From Kiloniella laminariae (GTDB lineage: Bacteria; Pseudomonadota; Alphaproteobacteria; Kiloniellales; Kiloniellaceae): a stretch of 64,000 nt of DNA. Below are positions 8,577 through 17,089 of this stretch, in pieces. Each line of letters begins with the position of its first letter. Within the stretch, counting starts at the first letter, position 1. Position numbers and translations under genes: made by a program. The stretch spans positions 62,001 through 126,000 of the forward strand of contig NZ_JAPWGY010000008.1 in the NCBI RefSeq assembly GCF_027214005.1, in the 5' to 3' direction. The notes under the pieces were generated by a model that was not told the origin of the DNA, ran no database searches, and worked only from the letters and a program-made list of their open reading frames with translations.

Positions 8577-8803
8577 CCCGTCTGACCTCAACAATCACCT
8601 GCCCGGCATGTGAACATGCTGAAACAGAGACGATGCCAACAGATGCCTGCCAATGGTTCTATGAGTGCAAGGGGTGTGGAAAGCTGCTCAAACCCAAAGC
8701 AGGAGATTGCTGCGTATATTGCTCTTACGGAACAGAGCCCTGTCCTCCCATACAAAAAGGACGCTCTTGCAGCTCTGAAGATTCAACCAGATCCGCAGTC
8801 TAG
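8573..8803 (+). CDS. GDCCVxC-domain small Cys-rich protein
   Basis: This 76-residue cytosolic protein has the signature GDCCVYCSYG near residues 45-54, that of the GDCCVxC family, some members of which carry selenocysteine. Here every position is Cys (UGC/UGU codons). Two more pairs, TCPAC and CKGC, look like a zinc ribbon or a metal-thiolate site. It overlaps merF by 4 bases and shares its MerR-controlled promoter. The likely role is to take Hg(II) handed over by MerF, possibly replacing the Cys-rich tail that this MerF lacks; that is inference. Its stop overlaps the stop of the convergent RpiR gene (CTAG). Confidence 0.82.
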   Translation: MTRLTSTITCPACEHAETETMPTDACQWFYECKGCGKLLKPKAGDCCVYCSYGTEPCPPIQKGRSCSSEDSTRSAV

Positions 8804-9681
8804 ATAAACTTCTTGAACATCTTGGTCTGGTCGAACAGCTCTTCCAGGATTTTCATCCTGTCTTTGGTTTCATCCCAGGTTTCATTCTGAACAGCTGCAA
8901 TAACGGCCTCGACCAGAAAGAGCGTCACCACAAGGGAATCCCATGCCGATGGCACTTCAATCCGGGAATTCAGGCTATGCGTGGCAAACTTGCCAGCAGG
9001 AGATCCCCATTGATCGGTAAAGAGGATAAAAGTCACGCCGCGGGACTTGGCAACTTCAGCCAGTCTGAGGATATCGTGTTCATAGCGGCGAATATCAAAA
9101 GCGACAAGAACATCCCCCTCTTTCATATTCAGAACATAATGCGCCCAGGTGTTCGAATTTGGCGCCATAAGGGTCACACCACTGCGCATCACCTGCATAT
9201 GAGTGAAAAAGTGATCCGCCATAGACCGGGTAATCCTTCCGCCCACAGCATAGATATCACGTTTAGGATCAGACAACAGCTGGGCCACAGCATTGAAATC
9301 TGTCGGGTTAATTTGCCTGAGGGTCTGTCTCATATTCTCCATGACCGCCTCCGCAAAGCGATTCAGAATATGGGTTCCCGGGGCATTCTCGGCCCAAAGG
9401 TCATGTTTGTTGATCGGATTGGATATTGTTGCCTTGAGTTCGCTATGTAGCTGGGCCTGCATCTGCGGAAAACCGCCAAAGCCAAGTTTTCGCGCCATAC
9501 GGGCCACTGTTGGTGTGGATACACCAGATGTTTCTGCAACTGCCGTAATGCTTCCCAGTCCGGAAACAGGATAGTCTTCCAACATGCAATTGGCCAGTTG
9601 ACGCTCTGCACGTGTCAGATCTTCAAACTGCTGACGTATACGTTCTGCTACCGTCAGATTCTCTGCGTCATCCATGCCCAT
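8800..9681 (-). CDS. RpiR/MurR-family transcriptional regulator with SIS domain
   Basis: This 293-residue protein has an N-terminal HTH_6 domain (residues 8-85: LTRAERQLANCML, SGVSTPTVARMARKLGF) and a C-terminal SIS sugar-phosphate-isomerase-like domain (about 125-270: IYAVGGRITRSMADHF, ILFTDQWGSPAGKFA). The family senses phosphosugars or other small metabolites. It diverges from the formylglutamate amidohydrolase-TRAP operon with a 175-base gap containing two dyads. Its likely role is as the local repressor or activator of that operon. RpiR regulators beside TRAP operons and amino-acid ligases are common in alphaproteobacteria. Confidence 0.9.
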   Translation of the reverse strand: MGMDDAENLTVAERIRQQFEDLTRAERQLANCMLEDYPVSGLGSITAVAETSGVSTPTVARMARKLGFGGFPQMQAQLHSELKATISNPINKHDLWAENAPGTHILNRFAEAVMENMRQTLRQINPTDFNAVAQLLSDPKRDIYAVGGRITRSMADHFFTHMQVMRSGVTLMAPNSNTWAHYVLNMKEGDVLVAFDIRRYEHDILRLAEVAKSRGVTFILFTDQWGSPAGKFATHSLNSRIEVPSAWDSLVVTLFLVEAVIAAVQNETWDETKDRMKILEELFDQTKMFKKFI

Positions 9682-9783
9682 TTGTTCCGATCTTTTCGGA
9701 TTTCAACCCGGTTTTTCTCTATCTGCGCCTACTTTAATCACAAATGTACGATTTTCTCCACAATTATATTACAAGAAATTATC

Positions 9784-9833
9784 TTTTCAGAAAATATCTT
9801 GACTTTAATTCTATATCTGAAAATATATTTTCA
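9784..9833. promoter_or_regulatory. Twin dyads and promoter of the TRAP operon, candidate RpiR operator
   Basis: A perfect 16-base palindrome TGAAAATATATTTTCA (9818-9833) and a shorter dyad TTTTCAGAAAA (9784-9794) share the same half-site GAAAA/TTTTC. A consensus-like -35 box TTGACT (9799-9804) lies between them, so the second palindrome would cover the -10 region. This is the arrangement expected of a repressor site in front of the operon that starts at 9857. Binding by the neighbouring RpiR protein is inferred. Confidence 0.55.
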
Positions 9834-9856
9834 AAAATAAGAACAGGGGTACAGAT

Positions 9857-10690
9857 TTGTCGACTGAGTCTCATAACGCAGAAAACACCGGATCTAACGA
9901 CAGTGTGGTTGAAACAAGCAACCTTGCTGGGTCGGGTGATTTCCTTATTGTCTGCGAACATGCCTCAAACTACATTCCACCAGCTTATAAAAACCTGGGT
10001 TTGGATGAAACAGTACTCAAAAGCCATGTTGCCTGGGATCCCGGTGCGCTGGCTGTTGCCCAGGCTTTGTCAAAAGCTCTTGATGCCCCTTTGGTGGAAC
10101 AGAAGCTCTCTCGCCTGATTTATGACTGCAATCGCCCACCTGAAGCTGAAAATGCCATGCCAGCGCAGAGTGAAATCTTCACGATACCTGGTAACTGCAA
10201 CCTTTCTCAGGCTGATCGGGATGTGCGGACAAAGACTGTCTATTTTCCCTTTCGTGAAGCCTTGGCAACCTGTCTTGATCATCTCCAGGCCAGGGGAAAA
10301 TCGCCTGTTGTAATAACCGTCCATTCCTTCACCCCTGTCTATAAAGGGGTCAAGCGGGATGTGGAAATCGGCTTCCTGCACGATCAGGATGATATCTTTG
10401 CCAAAGAACTGATAAAGACTTTTGCCGCAGAAACGGATAAATTCGTTCTACGTCTGAATGAGCCATACGGTCCTGCGGATGGCGTCACGCATACCCTTAC
10501 GGAACACGCTCTGCCCCGCAATCTCAGGAATGTCATGCTGGAAATCAGAAACGATCTGATATCTGATCAGGAAAGCCAACAGGATATGGCTACAATTCTG
10601 GCACAGGCAATCCTGCAGGCTGAAAAAACTCTTGGGAAACACAAAAACCATACAGCTCCCACAACAAAACCGATAAAAACGGGAAACTGA
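9857..10690 (+). CDS. N-formylglutamate amidohydrolase family hydrolase
   Basis: Members of this family (HutG type) hydrolyse N-formyl-L-glutamate to formate and glutamate, or related N-acyl amino acids. The 277-residue protein shows the motifs ICEHASNYIPPAYKNLG (residues 32-48), HVAWDPGALAVAQALS, LIYDCNRPP and VITVHSFTPVYKGVKR, which carry the metal-binding His and Asp residues. The start is a TTG at 9857 with AGGGG seven bases upstream; no in-frame ATG precedes the fold. It is separated by a single base from a TRAP transporter and is followed later by a glutamine synthetase-like gene. No other hut genes are present, so a dedicated N-acylated substrate is more likely than histidine degradation. 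Confidence 0.82.
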   Translation: MSTESHNAENTGSNDSVVETSNLAGSGDFLIVCEHASNYIPPAYKNLGLDETVLKSHVAWDPGALAVAQALSKALDAPLVEQKLSRLIYDCNRPPEAENAMPAQSEIFTIPGNCNLSQADRDVRTKTVYFPFREALATCLDHLQARGKSPVVITVHSFTPVYKGVKRDVEIGFLHDQDDIFAKELIKTFAAETDKFVLRLNEPYGPADGVTHTLTEHALPRNLRNVMLEIRNDLISDQESQQDMATILAQAILQAEKTLGKHKNHTAPTTKPIKTGN

Positions 10691-10691
10691 A

Positions 10692-11201
10692 ATGCTCAGT
10701 ATAATAAGATCCTACGTTCGAGCCGTGGATGCGCTGAACCGGTTTACAGGGCTGGTGACAATGCATCTCATCTTCCTGATGATCGGTCTCCTGCTCTATT
10801 CTTCAATCTCACGAACTCTGTTTGACACCCCCGTCAACTCTGTCGTGACAATTTCCCAGTTTCTGATGTCCGCTTACTATCTGCTTGGCGGCGGTTTCTC
10901 TATGCAAGAAAACGCGCATGTCCGTATGGATCTGTTCTACAGCCGCTGGTCATCGCGCAGAAAAGCCGGCACCGATGCCTTCACCTCAATCTTTCTGGTG
11001 TTCTATCTGGTTGTGCTCATGATCGGTGCCATATCAAGTTCAGTTTATGCCGTCAAAACGGGGCAGGCTACACGTACACTGGTCCCCTATCCCCTTGCCC
11101 CCATCAGGATCATCATGACAATCGGAATTTTCCTGATGCTGTTACAGGCAACTTCAGCGTTCTTTAAAGACCTGGCAAAAGCCAGAGGAGTAACACTTTA
11201 A
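10692..11201 (+). CDS. TRAP transporter small permease (DctQ-type)
   Basis: This 169-residue, four-helix inner-membrane protein is the small subunit of a tripartite ATP-independent periplasmic importer. Hydrophobic segments lie near residues 20-40, 55-72, 95-118 and 135-155. The conserved ENAHVRMDLF between helices 2 and 3 is the DctQ signature. It starts 1 base after the hydrolase stop and overlaps the large permease start by 1 base (TAATG). Confidence 0.88.
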   Translation: MLSIIRSYVRAVDALNRFTGLVTMHLIFLMIGLLLYSSISRTLFDTPVNSVVTISQFLMSAYYLLGGGFSMQENAHVRMDLFYSRWSSRRKAGTDAFTSIFLVFYLVVLMIGAISSSVYAVKTGQATRTLVPYPLAPIRIIMTIGIFLMLLQATSAFFKDLAKARGVTL

Positions 11202-12520
11202 TGAGTTACGAACTAATCGCATTACTGATGTTCTCCACAATGATGGTCATGATGTTGACCGGTCAGCGTGTCTTCGGTGCTATCGGATTTGTCGCTGCAG
11301 TTGCTGCAATCCTTCTCTGGGGTCAGGGCGGCGTGGAAATGCCCTTTACCGCAACATCAAAACTGATGAGCTGGTATCCACTTCTGACACTTCCCCTGTT
11401 TGTTTTCATGGGATATATGCTGTCTGAATCAGGGATCGCCAGTGATCTTTACAAGATGTTCCATGTCTGGATGGGGCCCCTGCATGGCGGCCTTGCCATC
11501 GGAACAATCTGTCTGATGGTTCTCATTTCCGCGATGAATGGTCTCAGTGTTGCCGGTATGGCCATTGGAGCCACCATTGCCCTGCCTGAAATGCTGCGCC
11601 GGGGCTATGACAAGGTCATGGTCACAGGGGTGATCCAGGCAGGGAGTTCTCTGGGTATTCTTGTTCCACCAAGTGTTGTTCTGGTACTTTATGGCATGAT
11701 TGCCAGGCAGCCTGTTAGTGATCTCTGGCTGGCGGGGGCGATCCCCGGCCTGATGTTGGCCGCTATGTTTGTCATCTACATCGTTGTGCGTTGTCGCCTG
11801 CAGCCAGAGCTGGGACCTGTGCTGGCCAAGGAAGAGCGAGACATTCCCATGCGGGAAAAACTGGCACTTCTCAAAGCAGGAATCCTGCCTCTGCTGATCT
11901 TTGTCTTCATGACCGGTTTCTTTGTCGCGGGCATTACCAGTCTGGTAGAAAGTTCAGCTGTCGGTGCAACAGCAGCCATGCTTGCTGCAGTATTTCGCAG
12001 ACGCCTGACAATGAAAGTCCTGGAGACTACCATTCGCCAGACCCTGGGTATCAGCTGCATGTTCATGTGGATTATCTTGGCTGCCCTCGCCTTTGGCGCT
12101 GTATTTGACGGCCTTGGTGCTGTTAAGGCGATCGAAAGCCTGTTTCTGGAAAAGTGGGGCCTGAGCCCTTGGGAAATCCTAATCCTGATGCAGCTGTCTT
12201 ACATCGTGATGGGCATGTTCCTGGATGACACCGCCATGCTGGTGATTGTTGCCCCACTCTACATTCCATTGGTGATGAGTCTTGGTTTCAACCCGATCTG
12301 GTATGGTGTTCTCTATACCATTACCGTTCAGGTTGCCTATATGACACCTCCCTTTGGCTATAACCTGTTCCTGATGAAGGCAATGGCACCGCCAGAAATC
12401 TCGTTGGTCGATATTTATCGCTCCGTGATTCCTTTCGTCATCATCATGATCATAGCGCTGGTGGTTGTTATGTCCTTCCCGCAGATCGCTCTGTGGCTGC
12501 CAGAATATGTCAAGTCTTGA
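11201..12520 (+). CDS. TRAP transporter large permease (DctM-type)
   Basis: This 439-residue protein with about 12 hydrophobic segments belongs to the ion-transporter superfamily and uses a sodium gradient for uptake. DctM motifs are visible: TLPLFVFMGYML, MNGLSVAGMAIGATIALPEMLRRGYDK, and QAGSSLGILVPPSVVLVLYG, plus GMFLDDTAMLVIVAPLYIP near the C-terminus. It is coupled to the small permease. A 177-base gap follows before the binding protein gene, with no gene seen in the gap. Confidence 0.92.
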   Translation: MSYELIALLMFSTMMVMMLTGQRVFGAIGFVAAVAAILLWGQGGVEMPFTATSKLMSWYPLLTLPLFVFMGYMLSESGIASDLYKMFHVWMGPLHGGLAIGTICLMVLISAMNGLSVAGMAIGATIALPEMLRRGYDKVMVTGVIQAGSSLGILVPPSVVLVLYGMIARQPVSDLWLAGAIPGLMLAAMFVIYIVVRCRLQPELGPVLAKEERDIPMREKLALLKAGILPLLIFVFMTGFFVAGITSLVESSAVGATAAMLAAVFRRRLTMKVLETTIRQTLGISCMFMWIILAALAFGAVFDGLGAVKAIESLFLEKWGLSPWEILILMQLSYIVMGMFLDDTAMLVIVAPLYIPLVMSLGFNPIWYGVLYTITVQVAYMTPPFGYNLFLMKAMAPPEISLVDIYRSVIPFVIIMIIALVVVMSFPQIALWLPEYVKS

Positions 12521-12697
12521 CGCCTGCCACCCCTGGGCCTCCACATGGCCCTCACCCTGGCGGGAAAATAAAGACAGAACGAATACAGGAGGTTAAAAAG
12601 AATTTAGGTGCAGATAGTCAAGAAAAACTGAAAGAGCTTAAGGCCATCCGGATATGTTGTCCGGTGATAAACAAGTTGAACTAGGGAGTAAGAAATT

Positions 12698-13753
12698 ATG
12701 ACGAATAACAGACGCGAGTTTCTGAAAAAAGCAGGTCTGGCGACCGTTGGTGCCGCAGGCGCTACAACACTGGCAGCACCTGCTGTACATGCTCAGTCTA
12801 CAATCAAGTGGCGCTTGCAGACTTATGCTGGTCCAGCATTGGGTGAGCATGTAATCAAGCCAGCTATTGATGCTTTTAACAAAGCAGCCAATGGCGAGAT
12901 GGTTATTGAGCTTTATTACGCAGATCAGCTGGTTCCAACGGGTGAACTGTTCCGCGCCATGCAGAACGGTACAATTGACGCCGTGCAGAGTGATGATGAC
13001 TCTATTGCTGCTCCTGTTGATGTATCTGTCTTTGGCGGTTACTTCCCCTTCGCAACCCGCTACAGCCTGGATGTTCCTGTACTGTTCAACCAGTACGGCC
13101 TGAACGAAATCTGGGAAGAAGCCTATAACGAAGTTGAAGGCGTGAAATGGCTTTCTGCTGGTGCCTGGGATCCTTGTCACTTCGCGACAAAAGATCCGAT
13201 CAACAGCCTCGCAGACCTGAAAGGCAAGCGTGTCTTCACTTTCCCGACTGCCGGACGTTTCCTGTCCCGCTTTGGTGTCGTGCCAGTAACACTTCCTTGG
13301 GAAGATATCGAAGTTGCCATGCAGACGGGTGAGCTCGACGGGATCGCCTGGTCAGGTATCACCGAAGATTACACTGTTGGCTGGGCTGACGTGACCAACT
13401 ACTTCCTCACCAACAACATCTCCGGTGCATGGTGTGGCTCCTTCTTTGCGAACGAAGACCGCTGGAACGAAGTTCCCGAGCACCTGAAAACCCTGTTCAA
13501 GCTCTGCATGGACAGCTCGCACTACTATCGTCAGCACTGGTATTGGGGTGGTGAAGCACAGCTTCGTACCGAAGGTACAAAAATGCAGCTGACCACTATT
13601 CCTGATGAAGAGTGGGCAACTGTTGAAGCCGAAGCCTACAAGTTCTGGGACGAAATCGCCGAGACCAGCGATCGTGCCAAACGCGTGGTAGATATCTTCA
13701 AAAAGTATGCAAAAACCATGGAAAAAGCTGGCAAGCCTTACCGCTACAGCTAA
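12698..13753 (+). CDS. TRAP transporter solute-binding protein (DctP-type)
   Basis: This 351-residue periplasmic receptor carries a twin-arginine signal (NRREFLKKAG, cleavage near APAVHAQ). The mature domain has the DctP layout: KWRLQTYAGPALGEHV, FRAMQNGTIDAVQS, LADLKGKRVF and ELDGIAWSGITEDYTVGW. In the family an Arg in the second of these regions and aromatic residues clamp a carboxylate. The protein resembles the subfamily with Tat signals that binds keto acids or carboxylated amino acids. GGGAG ten bases before ATG supports the start. A stable hairpin follows the stop. Confidence 0.9.
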   Translation: MTNNRREFLKKAGLATVGAAGATTLAAPAVHAQSTIKWRLQTYAGPALGEHVIKPAIDAFNKAANGEMVIELYYADQLVPTGELFRAMQNGTIDAVQSDDDSIAAPVDVSVFGGYFPFATRYSLDVPVLFNQYGLNEIWEEAYNEVEGVKWLSAGAWDPCHFATKDPINSLADLKGKRVFTFPTAGRFLSRFGVVPVTLPWEDIEVAMQTGELDGIAWSGITEDYTVGWADVTNYFLTNNISGAWCGSFFANEDRWNEVPEHLKTLFKLCMDSSHYYRQHWYWGGEAQLRTEGTKMQLTTIPDEEWATVEAEAYKFWDEIAETSDRAKRVVDIFKKYAKTMEKAGKPYRYS

Positions 13754-13766
13754 TCCGGATCTGCTT

Positions 13767-13793
13767 GTCACAGCCCGGTTATCGGGCTGTGAC
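13767..13793 (+). other. RNA hairpin between the TRAP binding-protein gene and the ligase gene
   Basis: A perfect 11-bp stem (GTCACAGCCCG, loop GTTAT, CGGGCTGTGAC) follows the dctP-type stop by 14 bases. The bases after it (ATCCTTTT) are only moderately T-rich, so it may be a leaky terminator or a 3' stabiliser that sets the binding protein above the downstream ligase. Similar hairpins follow two other binding-protein genes in the window. Confidence 0.7.
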
Positions 13794-13827
13794 ATCCTTT
13801 TAAAACACCTTGGAATAAGAGAATACT

Positions 13828-15198
13828 ATGTCCGGCAATCTTTCCTTTGAAGACCTGAAACGAGCCGTCTCCAGCGGCGAGATTGATACCGTTCTCGTCT
13901 GTCAAGTCGACATGCAGGGCCGCCTGATGGGCAAGCGTTTTCACGCTGACTACTTTGTCAAAGGCGGTTATGTAGAAACCCACAGCTGTAACTATCTCCT
14001 TGCAACCGATATGGAGATGGAAACCGTAAAAGGCTATAAATCCACCAGCTGGGAAGCCGGATATGGTGACTATGTCATGAAACCGGATCTGAGTACCCTT
14101 CGCCGGGTTCCCTGGCTTGAAGGGACTGTTTTTGTCCTCTGTGACACCCTTGATCATAACACGCACGAGGAAGTACCCCATTCTCCGCGCGCCATTCTCA
14201 AGAAGCAGGTTGCGCGTCTCGAAGCCATGGGCATGAAAGCCTACATGGCCTCAGAGCTGGAATTCTTCCTTTTTGAAAACTCCTACGAAGAAGCCCAGAA
14301 AGACGGGTACCACAAGCTGGAAACTCTTGGGAAATACAACGAAGATTACCACATCTTCCAGACCACCAAGGAAGAAGGTGTCATGCGCGCCATCCGCAAC
14401 GGCCTGCACGATGCCGGTATCGTGGTTGAATGCTCCAAAGGGGAAGCTTCTGCAGGACAGGAAGAAATCAACGTCAAGTACGATGATGCAATCAATTCAG
14501 CAGACAACCACGCCTTCATCAAAAACGCCTGTAAGGAAATTGCCTGGCAGAAAGGCAAAGCCCTAACTTTCCTGGCAAAGTGGCACAATGATGCCGCGGG
14601 TAGTTCTTCGCATGTGCACCAGTCGCTCTGGTCCGCGGACGGCAAAGAAGCCCTGTTCCATGATCCGAAGGCCGAATACGGCATGTCTGAGTTGATGCGC
14701 CACTACGTGGCAGGTTTGCTGCACAATGCCAGCGATATCACCTATTTCCTCGCGCCCTACATCAATTCCTACAAGCGTTTTGCCGAAGGAACATTCGCCC
14801 CGACAAAAGCGATCTGGAGCAAGGACAACCGCACTGCCGGATATCGGCTTTGCGGAGATGGCACCAAGGCAATCCGTATCGAATGCCGCGTTGGTGGTTC
14901 TGACCTGAATCCTTATCTTGCCATGGCCGCCCTGCTCGCAGCCGGACTTGACGGGATCGAGAACAAACGCGAGCTCGAAACAGAATTCAAGGGCGATGCC
15001 TATAATTCTGAAAAAGCACGCTCCATTCCGAATAACCTCCGGGATGCTGCCGTGGCCCTTAACGAGTCCAAAATGCTCCGGGCTGCGATGGGGGATGACG
15101 TGATTGATCACTACACCCACGCTGCCCGCTGGGAACAGCGGGCCTTTGACCGCCGCGTCACCGACTGGGAAGTCGAACGCGGCTTTGAAAGGGCATAA
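13828..15198 (+). CDS. Glutamine synthetase-family ligase (gamma-glutamyl-amine ligase-like)
   Basis: This 456-residue enzyme has the two-domain glutamine synthetase fold and catalyses ATP-dependent ligation of glutamate with ammonia or an amine. It has ASELEFFLF (metal Glu, near 137-145), EINVKYDDA, the His loop AGSSSHVHQSLW near 258-269, and RIECRVGGSDLNPYL near 352-366. It lacks the adenylylation Tyr loop of GlnA and is nearer to the PuuA/GlnT-like ligases used in catabolic operons. It ends the TRAP operon, before a strong terminator. With an N-acylglutamate hydrolase upstream, it may act on the imported amine, or use the glutamate released. The substrate is not proven. Confidence 0.87.
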   Translation: MSGNLSFEDLKRAVSSGEIDTVLVCQVDMQGRLMGKRFHADYFVKGGYVETHSCNYLLATDMEMETVKGYKSTSWEAGYGDYVMKPDLSTLRRVPWLEGTVFVLCDTLDHNTHEEVPHSPRAILKKQVARLEAMGMKAYMASELEFFLFENSYEEAQKDGYHKLETLGKYNEDYHIFQTTKEEGVMRAIRNGLHDAGIVVECSKGEASAGQEEINVKYDDAINSADNHAFIKNACKEIAWQKGKALTFLAKWHNDAAGSSSHVHQSLWSADGKEALFHDPKAEYGMSELMRHYVAGLLHNASDITYFLAPYINSYKRFAEGTFAPTKAIWSKDNRTAGYRLCGDGTKAIRIECRVGGSDLNPYLAMAALLAAGLDGIENKRELETEFKGDAYNSEKARSIPNNLRDAAVALNESKMLRAAMGDDVIDHYTHAARWEQRAFDRRVTDWEVERGFERA

Positions 15199-15274
15199 TA
15201 TTTACCCTGCTTGCAAAAGCACAACTTACGTCTGAAACCGCCGCCTTCCAAAACAAATGAGCGAACCAGACGCC

Positions 15275-15309
15275 AGCCCTCACCCGAAACGGTGAGGGCT
15301 TTTTTTTAT
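15275..15309 (+). terminator. Rho-independent terminator of the TRAP operon
   Basis: A 10-bp stem AGCCCTCACC/GGTGAGGGCT (15275-15284, 15291-15300) with loop CGAAAC is followed directly by seven T. It lies about 76 bases after the ligase stop and just before the convergent azoreductase gene ends. Confidence 0.92.
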
Positions 15310-15316
15310 TCAGAAG

Positions 15317-16000
15317 TCAGGAATCAACAGAAATGGCTGCGGATAATAGTTTTTCTGCCAGCCTCTCCGCTTTTTTATGCGCTTTATCTACAGACAAAGC
15401 ATGCCGATCATCGGAAAATTCCTGATATTCTGCACTAATTTCAAAAACTTCCTCGACGCCAAGATAAGCCTGAAGAGTTTTTATATGCGGCCCAAGATGG
15501 TTCATTTTTTCTCTGATACCACCTGGACAGAAACCAAACTCGCCACTGGAGGTGATAAGAACAAGTTTTTTTCCCGATAAAACCGGTTTCAGGGGATAAT
15601 CCCCACGTGCAAGATCAAAGGAAAAGGTTTTATCTATCCGAATAATCTGGTCAAACCACGCTTTCAGCGCGGCAGGCATCCCATAATTATACATCGGGGC
15701 AGAAATAACGATCAGGTCAGCCTGGACCAGCTCATCAATCAGGCTGTCGGATAATGCCAAAATCGATTTCTGTTCTTCTGTACGCAGTTCTTCCGCAGTA
15801 AAAACGGCTGCAACCCACTCATTACAGATGAATGCAGGAGGATTCATCCCAACATCACGTCGAATGATCTTTGTATCTGTGGAACCATTCATCCAGCTCT
15901 TGATAAAAGAATGAGAAATTGACCTGGAAATAGAATTATATTTCTGCACCTGATTATCGGTCTTTCTGACACTTGCATCAATTTGCAATATCGTTGTCAT
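15317..16000 (-). CDS. azoR: FMN-dependent NADH:azo/quinone oxidoreductase
   Basis: AzoR uses NADH and FMN to reduce quinones and azo compounds by two electrons, protecting the cell from electrophiles. The 227-residue flavodoxin-like protein shows the N-terminal phosphate-binding strand ILQIDASVR, the FMN motif PMYNYGMPAALKAWFDQIIR near 103-122, and LVLITSSGEFGF, where AzoR normally has a Gly-rich FMN loop. AGGAG precedes ATG 16000. It lies downstream of a LysR gene on the same strand with a 112-base gap, so control by that regulator is possible but not shown. Confidence 0.87.
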   Translation of the reverse strand: MTTILQIDASVRKTDNQVQKYNSISRSISHSFIKSWMNGSTDTKIIRRDVGMNPPAFICNEWVAAVFTAEELRTEEQKSILALSDSLIDELVQADLIVISAPMYNYGMPAALKAWFDQIIRIDKTFSFDLARGDYPLKPVLSGKKLVLITSSGEFGFCPGGIREKMNHLGPHIKTLQAYLGVEEVFEISAEYQEFSDDRHALSVDKAHKKAERLAEKLLSAAISVDS

Positions 16001-16112
16001 GACGGCTCCTTAAGTCATTAAGTTGATAACAAACCAACATTGACCGGCACGTCATCTTTCTACAAATGAGTACAATTCAGGCATAGATGAGAGAATTTCA
16101 GGTTTAGTTCGT

Positions 16113-17018
16113 CTACGGGATGACTTGTTTTTCCGCCAAAAGCCAATCCACGAACAAGCAAACATTCTTTTTCCGCTGACTGGCAGGAGAAACAATCACC
16201 CTGTATGAATACCCTGGCAAATGTGGCCCATCTATTTGTACAAGGTCAGATGCAAATTCATCCGAGTTAACAATCGTTTGGCTTAAGAGAGCAGCCCCAT
16301 GTCCACGTTGCAAGGCATCTAATGCCAAATGGTATGAGTCAAAATCCATCCGCTTGTAGTGATGAAAATCTTCCTCTCGGCTCTGCTCAAACCAGATTTT
16401 CCAAGATGGCGCAGTCAGGGTTCGATTTTTCCATCTGACATCAATCAGTCGTTTGGATTGCATATCCGCAATATGAACCGTCTTGCCCTTGGAATTGACA
16501 AGACTTCTCTTGACGGCAGGTATGTAATGCTCCTGAAACAGAACCATATCCCCGGCACACTCACTCGGGACCGGGCCATATCTCACGGCAACATCAATCT
16601 CAGTCCCGGGCAAATCAACGCAGCTTTCCGATGTGAATATATTTACTGTGATCTCCGGAAATTGTTTATAAAAACTGGCTAAACGGGGCTGTAACCAGTA
16701 ACGGGCAAACTCTCTTGTCGTACTGAGTGTAACTGTGTTGATATCAACCTTGCCATACGTCTCTTCAAATGCTCTTGCCAGGCTATCCATACCTTGCGTT
16801 ACATCGGGCAGGAGGCTTTCCCCAAGCGCGGTCAAGGCGATATTACGCCCCGAACGCTCAAATAACTTGCAGTTCAGAAGATCTTCAAGCTGCCTGATCT
16901 GGTGGCTGATTGCGGTAGGCGTAACCGACAGCTCCTTGGCCGCACCGGAAATACTCAACAATCTTGCAGCAGCTTCAAAAGCTCTGATCGCGTTCAATGG
17001 CGGGAGACGTCTTTTCAT
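16113..17018 (-). CDS. LysR-family regulator (GcvA-like)
   Basis: This 301-residue LysR protein begins with RRLPPLNAIRAFEAAARLLS and SVTPTAISHQIRQLEDLL, the winged helix sequence typical of the GcvA/AmpR subgroup. The C-terminal effector domain contains the family strand ALDALQRGHGAALL. Its target may be the azoreductase gene downstream on the same strand; the usual divergent partner is missing because a histidine kinase gene ends 72 bases upstream. Confidence 0.88.
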   Translation of the reverse strand: MKRRLPPLNAIRAFEAAARLLSISGAAKELSVTPTAISHQIRQLEDLLNCKLFERSGRNIALTALGESLLPDVTQGMDSLARAFEETYGKVDINTVTLSTTREFARYWLQPRLASFYKQFPEITVNIFTSESCVDLPGTEIDVAVRYGPVPSECAGDMVLFQEHYIPAVKRSLVNSKGKTVHIADMQSKRLIDVRWKNRTLTAPSWKIWFEQSREEDFHHYKRMDFDSYHLALDALQRGHGAALLSQTIVNSDEFASDLVQIDGPHLPGYSYRVIVSPASQRKKNVCLFVDWLLAEKQVIP

Positions 17019-17089
17019 GAAAATCCTTCCGATGCTAAATTACAAATCAAGCTATCGGTTTCATAGCAATATTTAAAAATATCTTCCCC

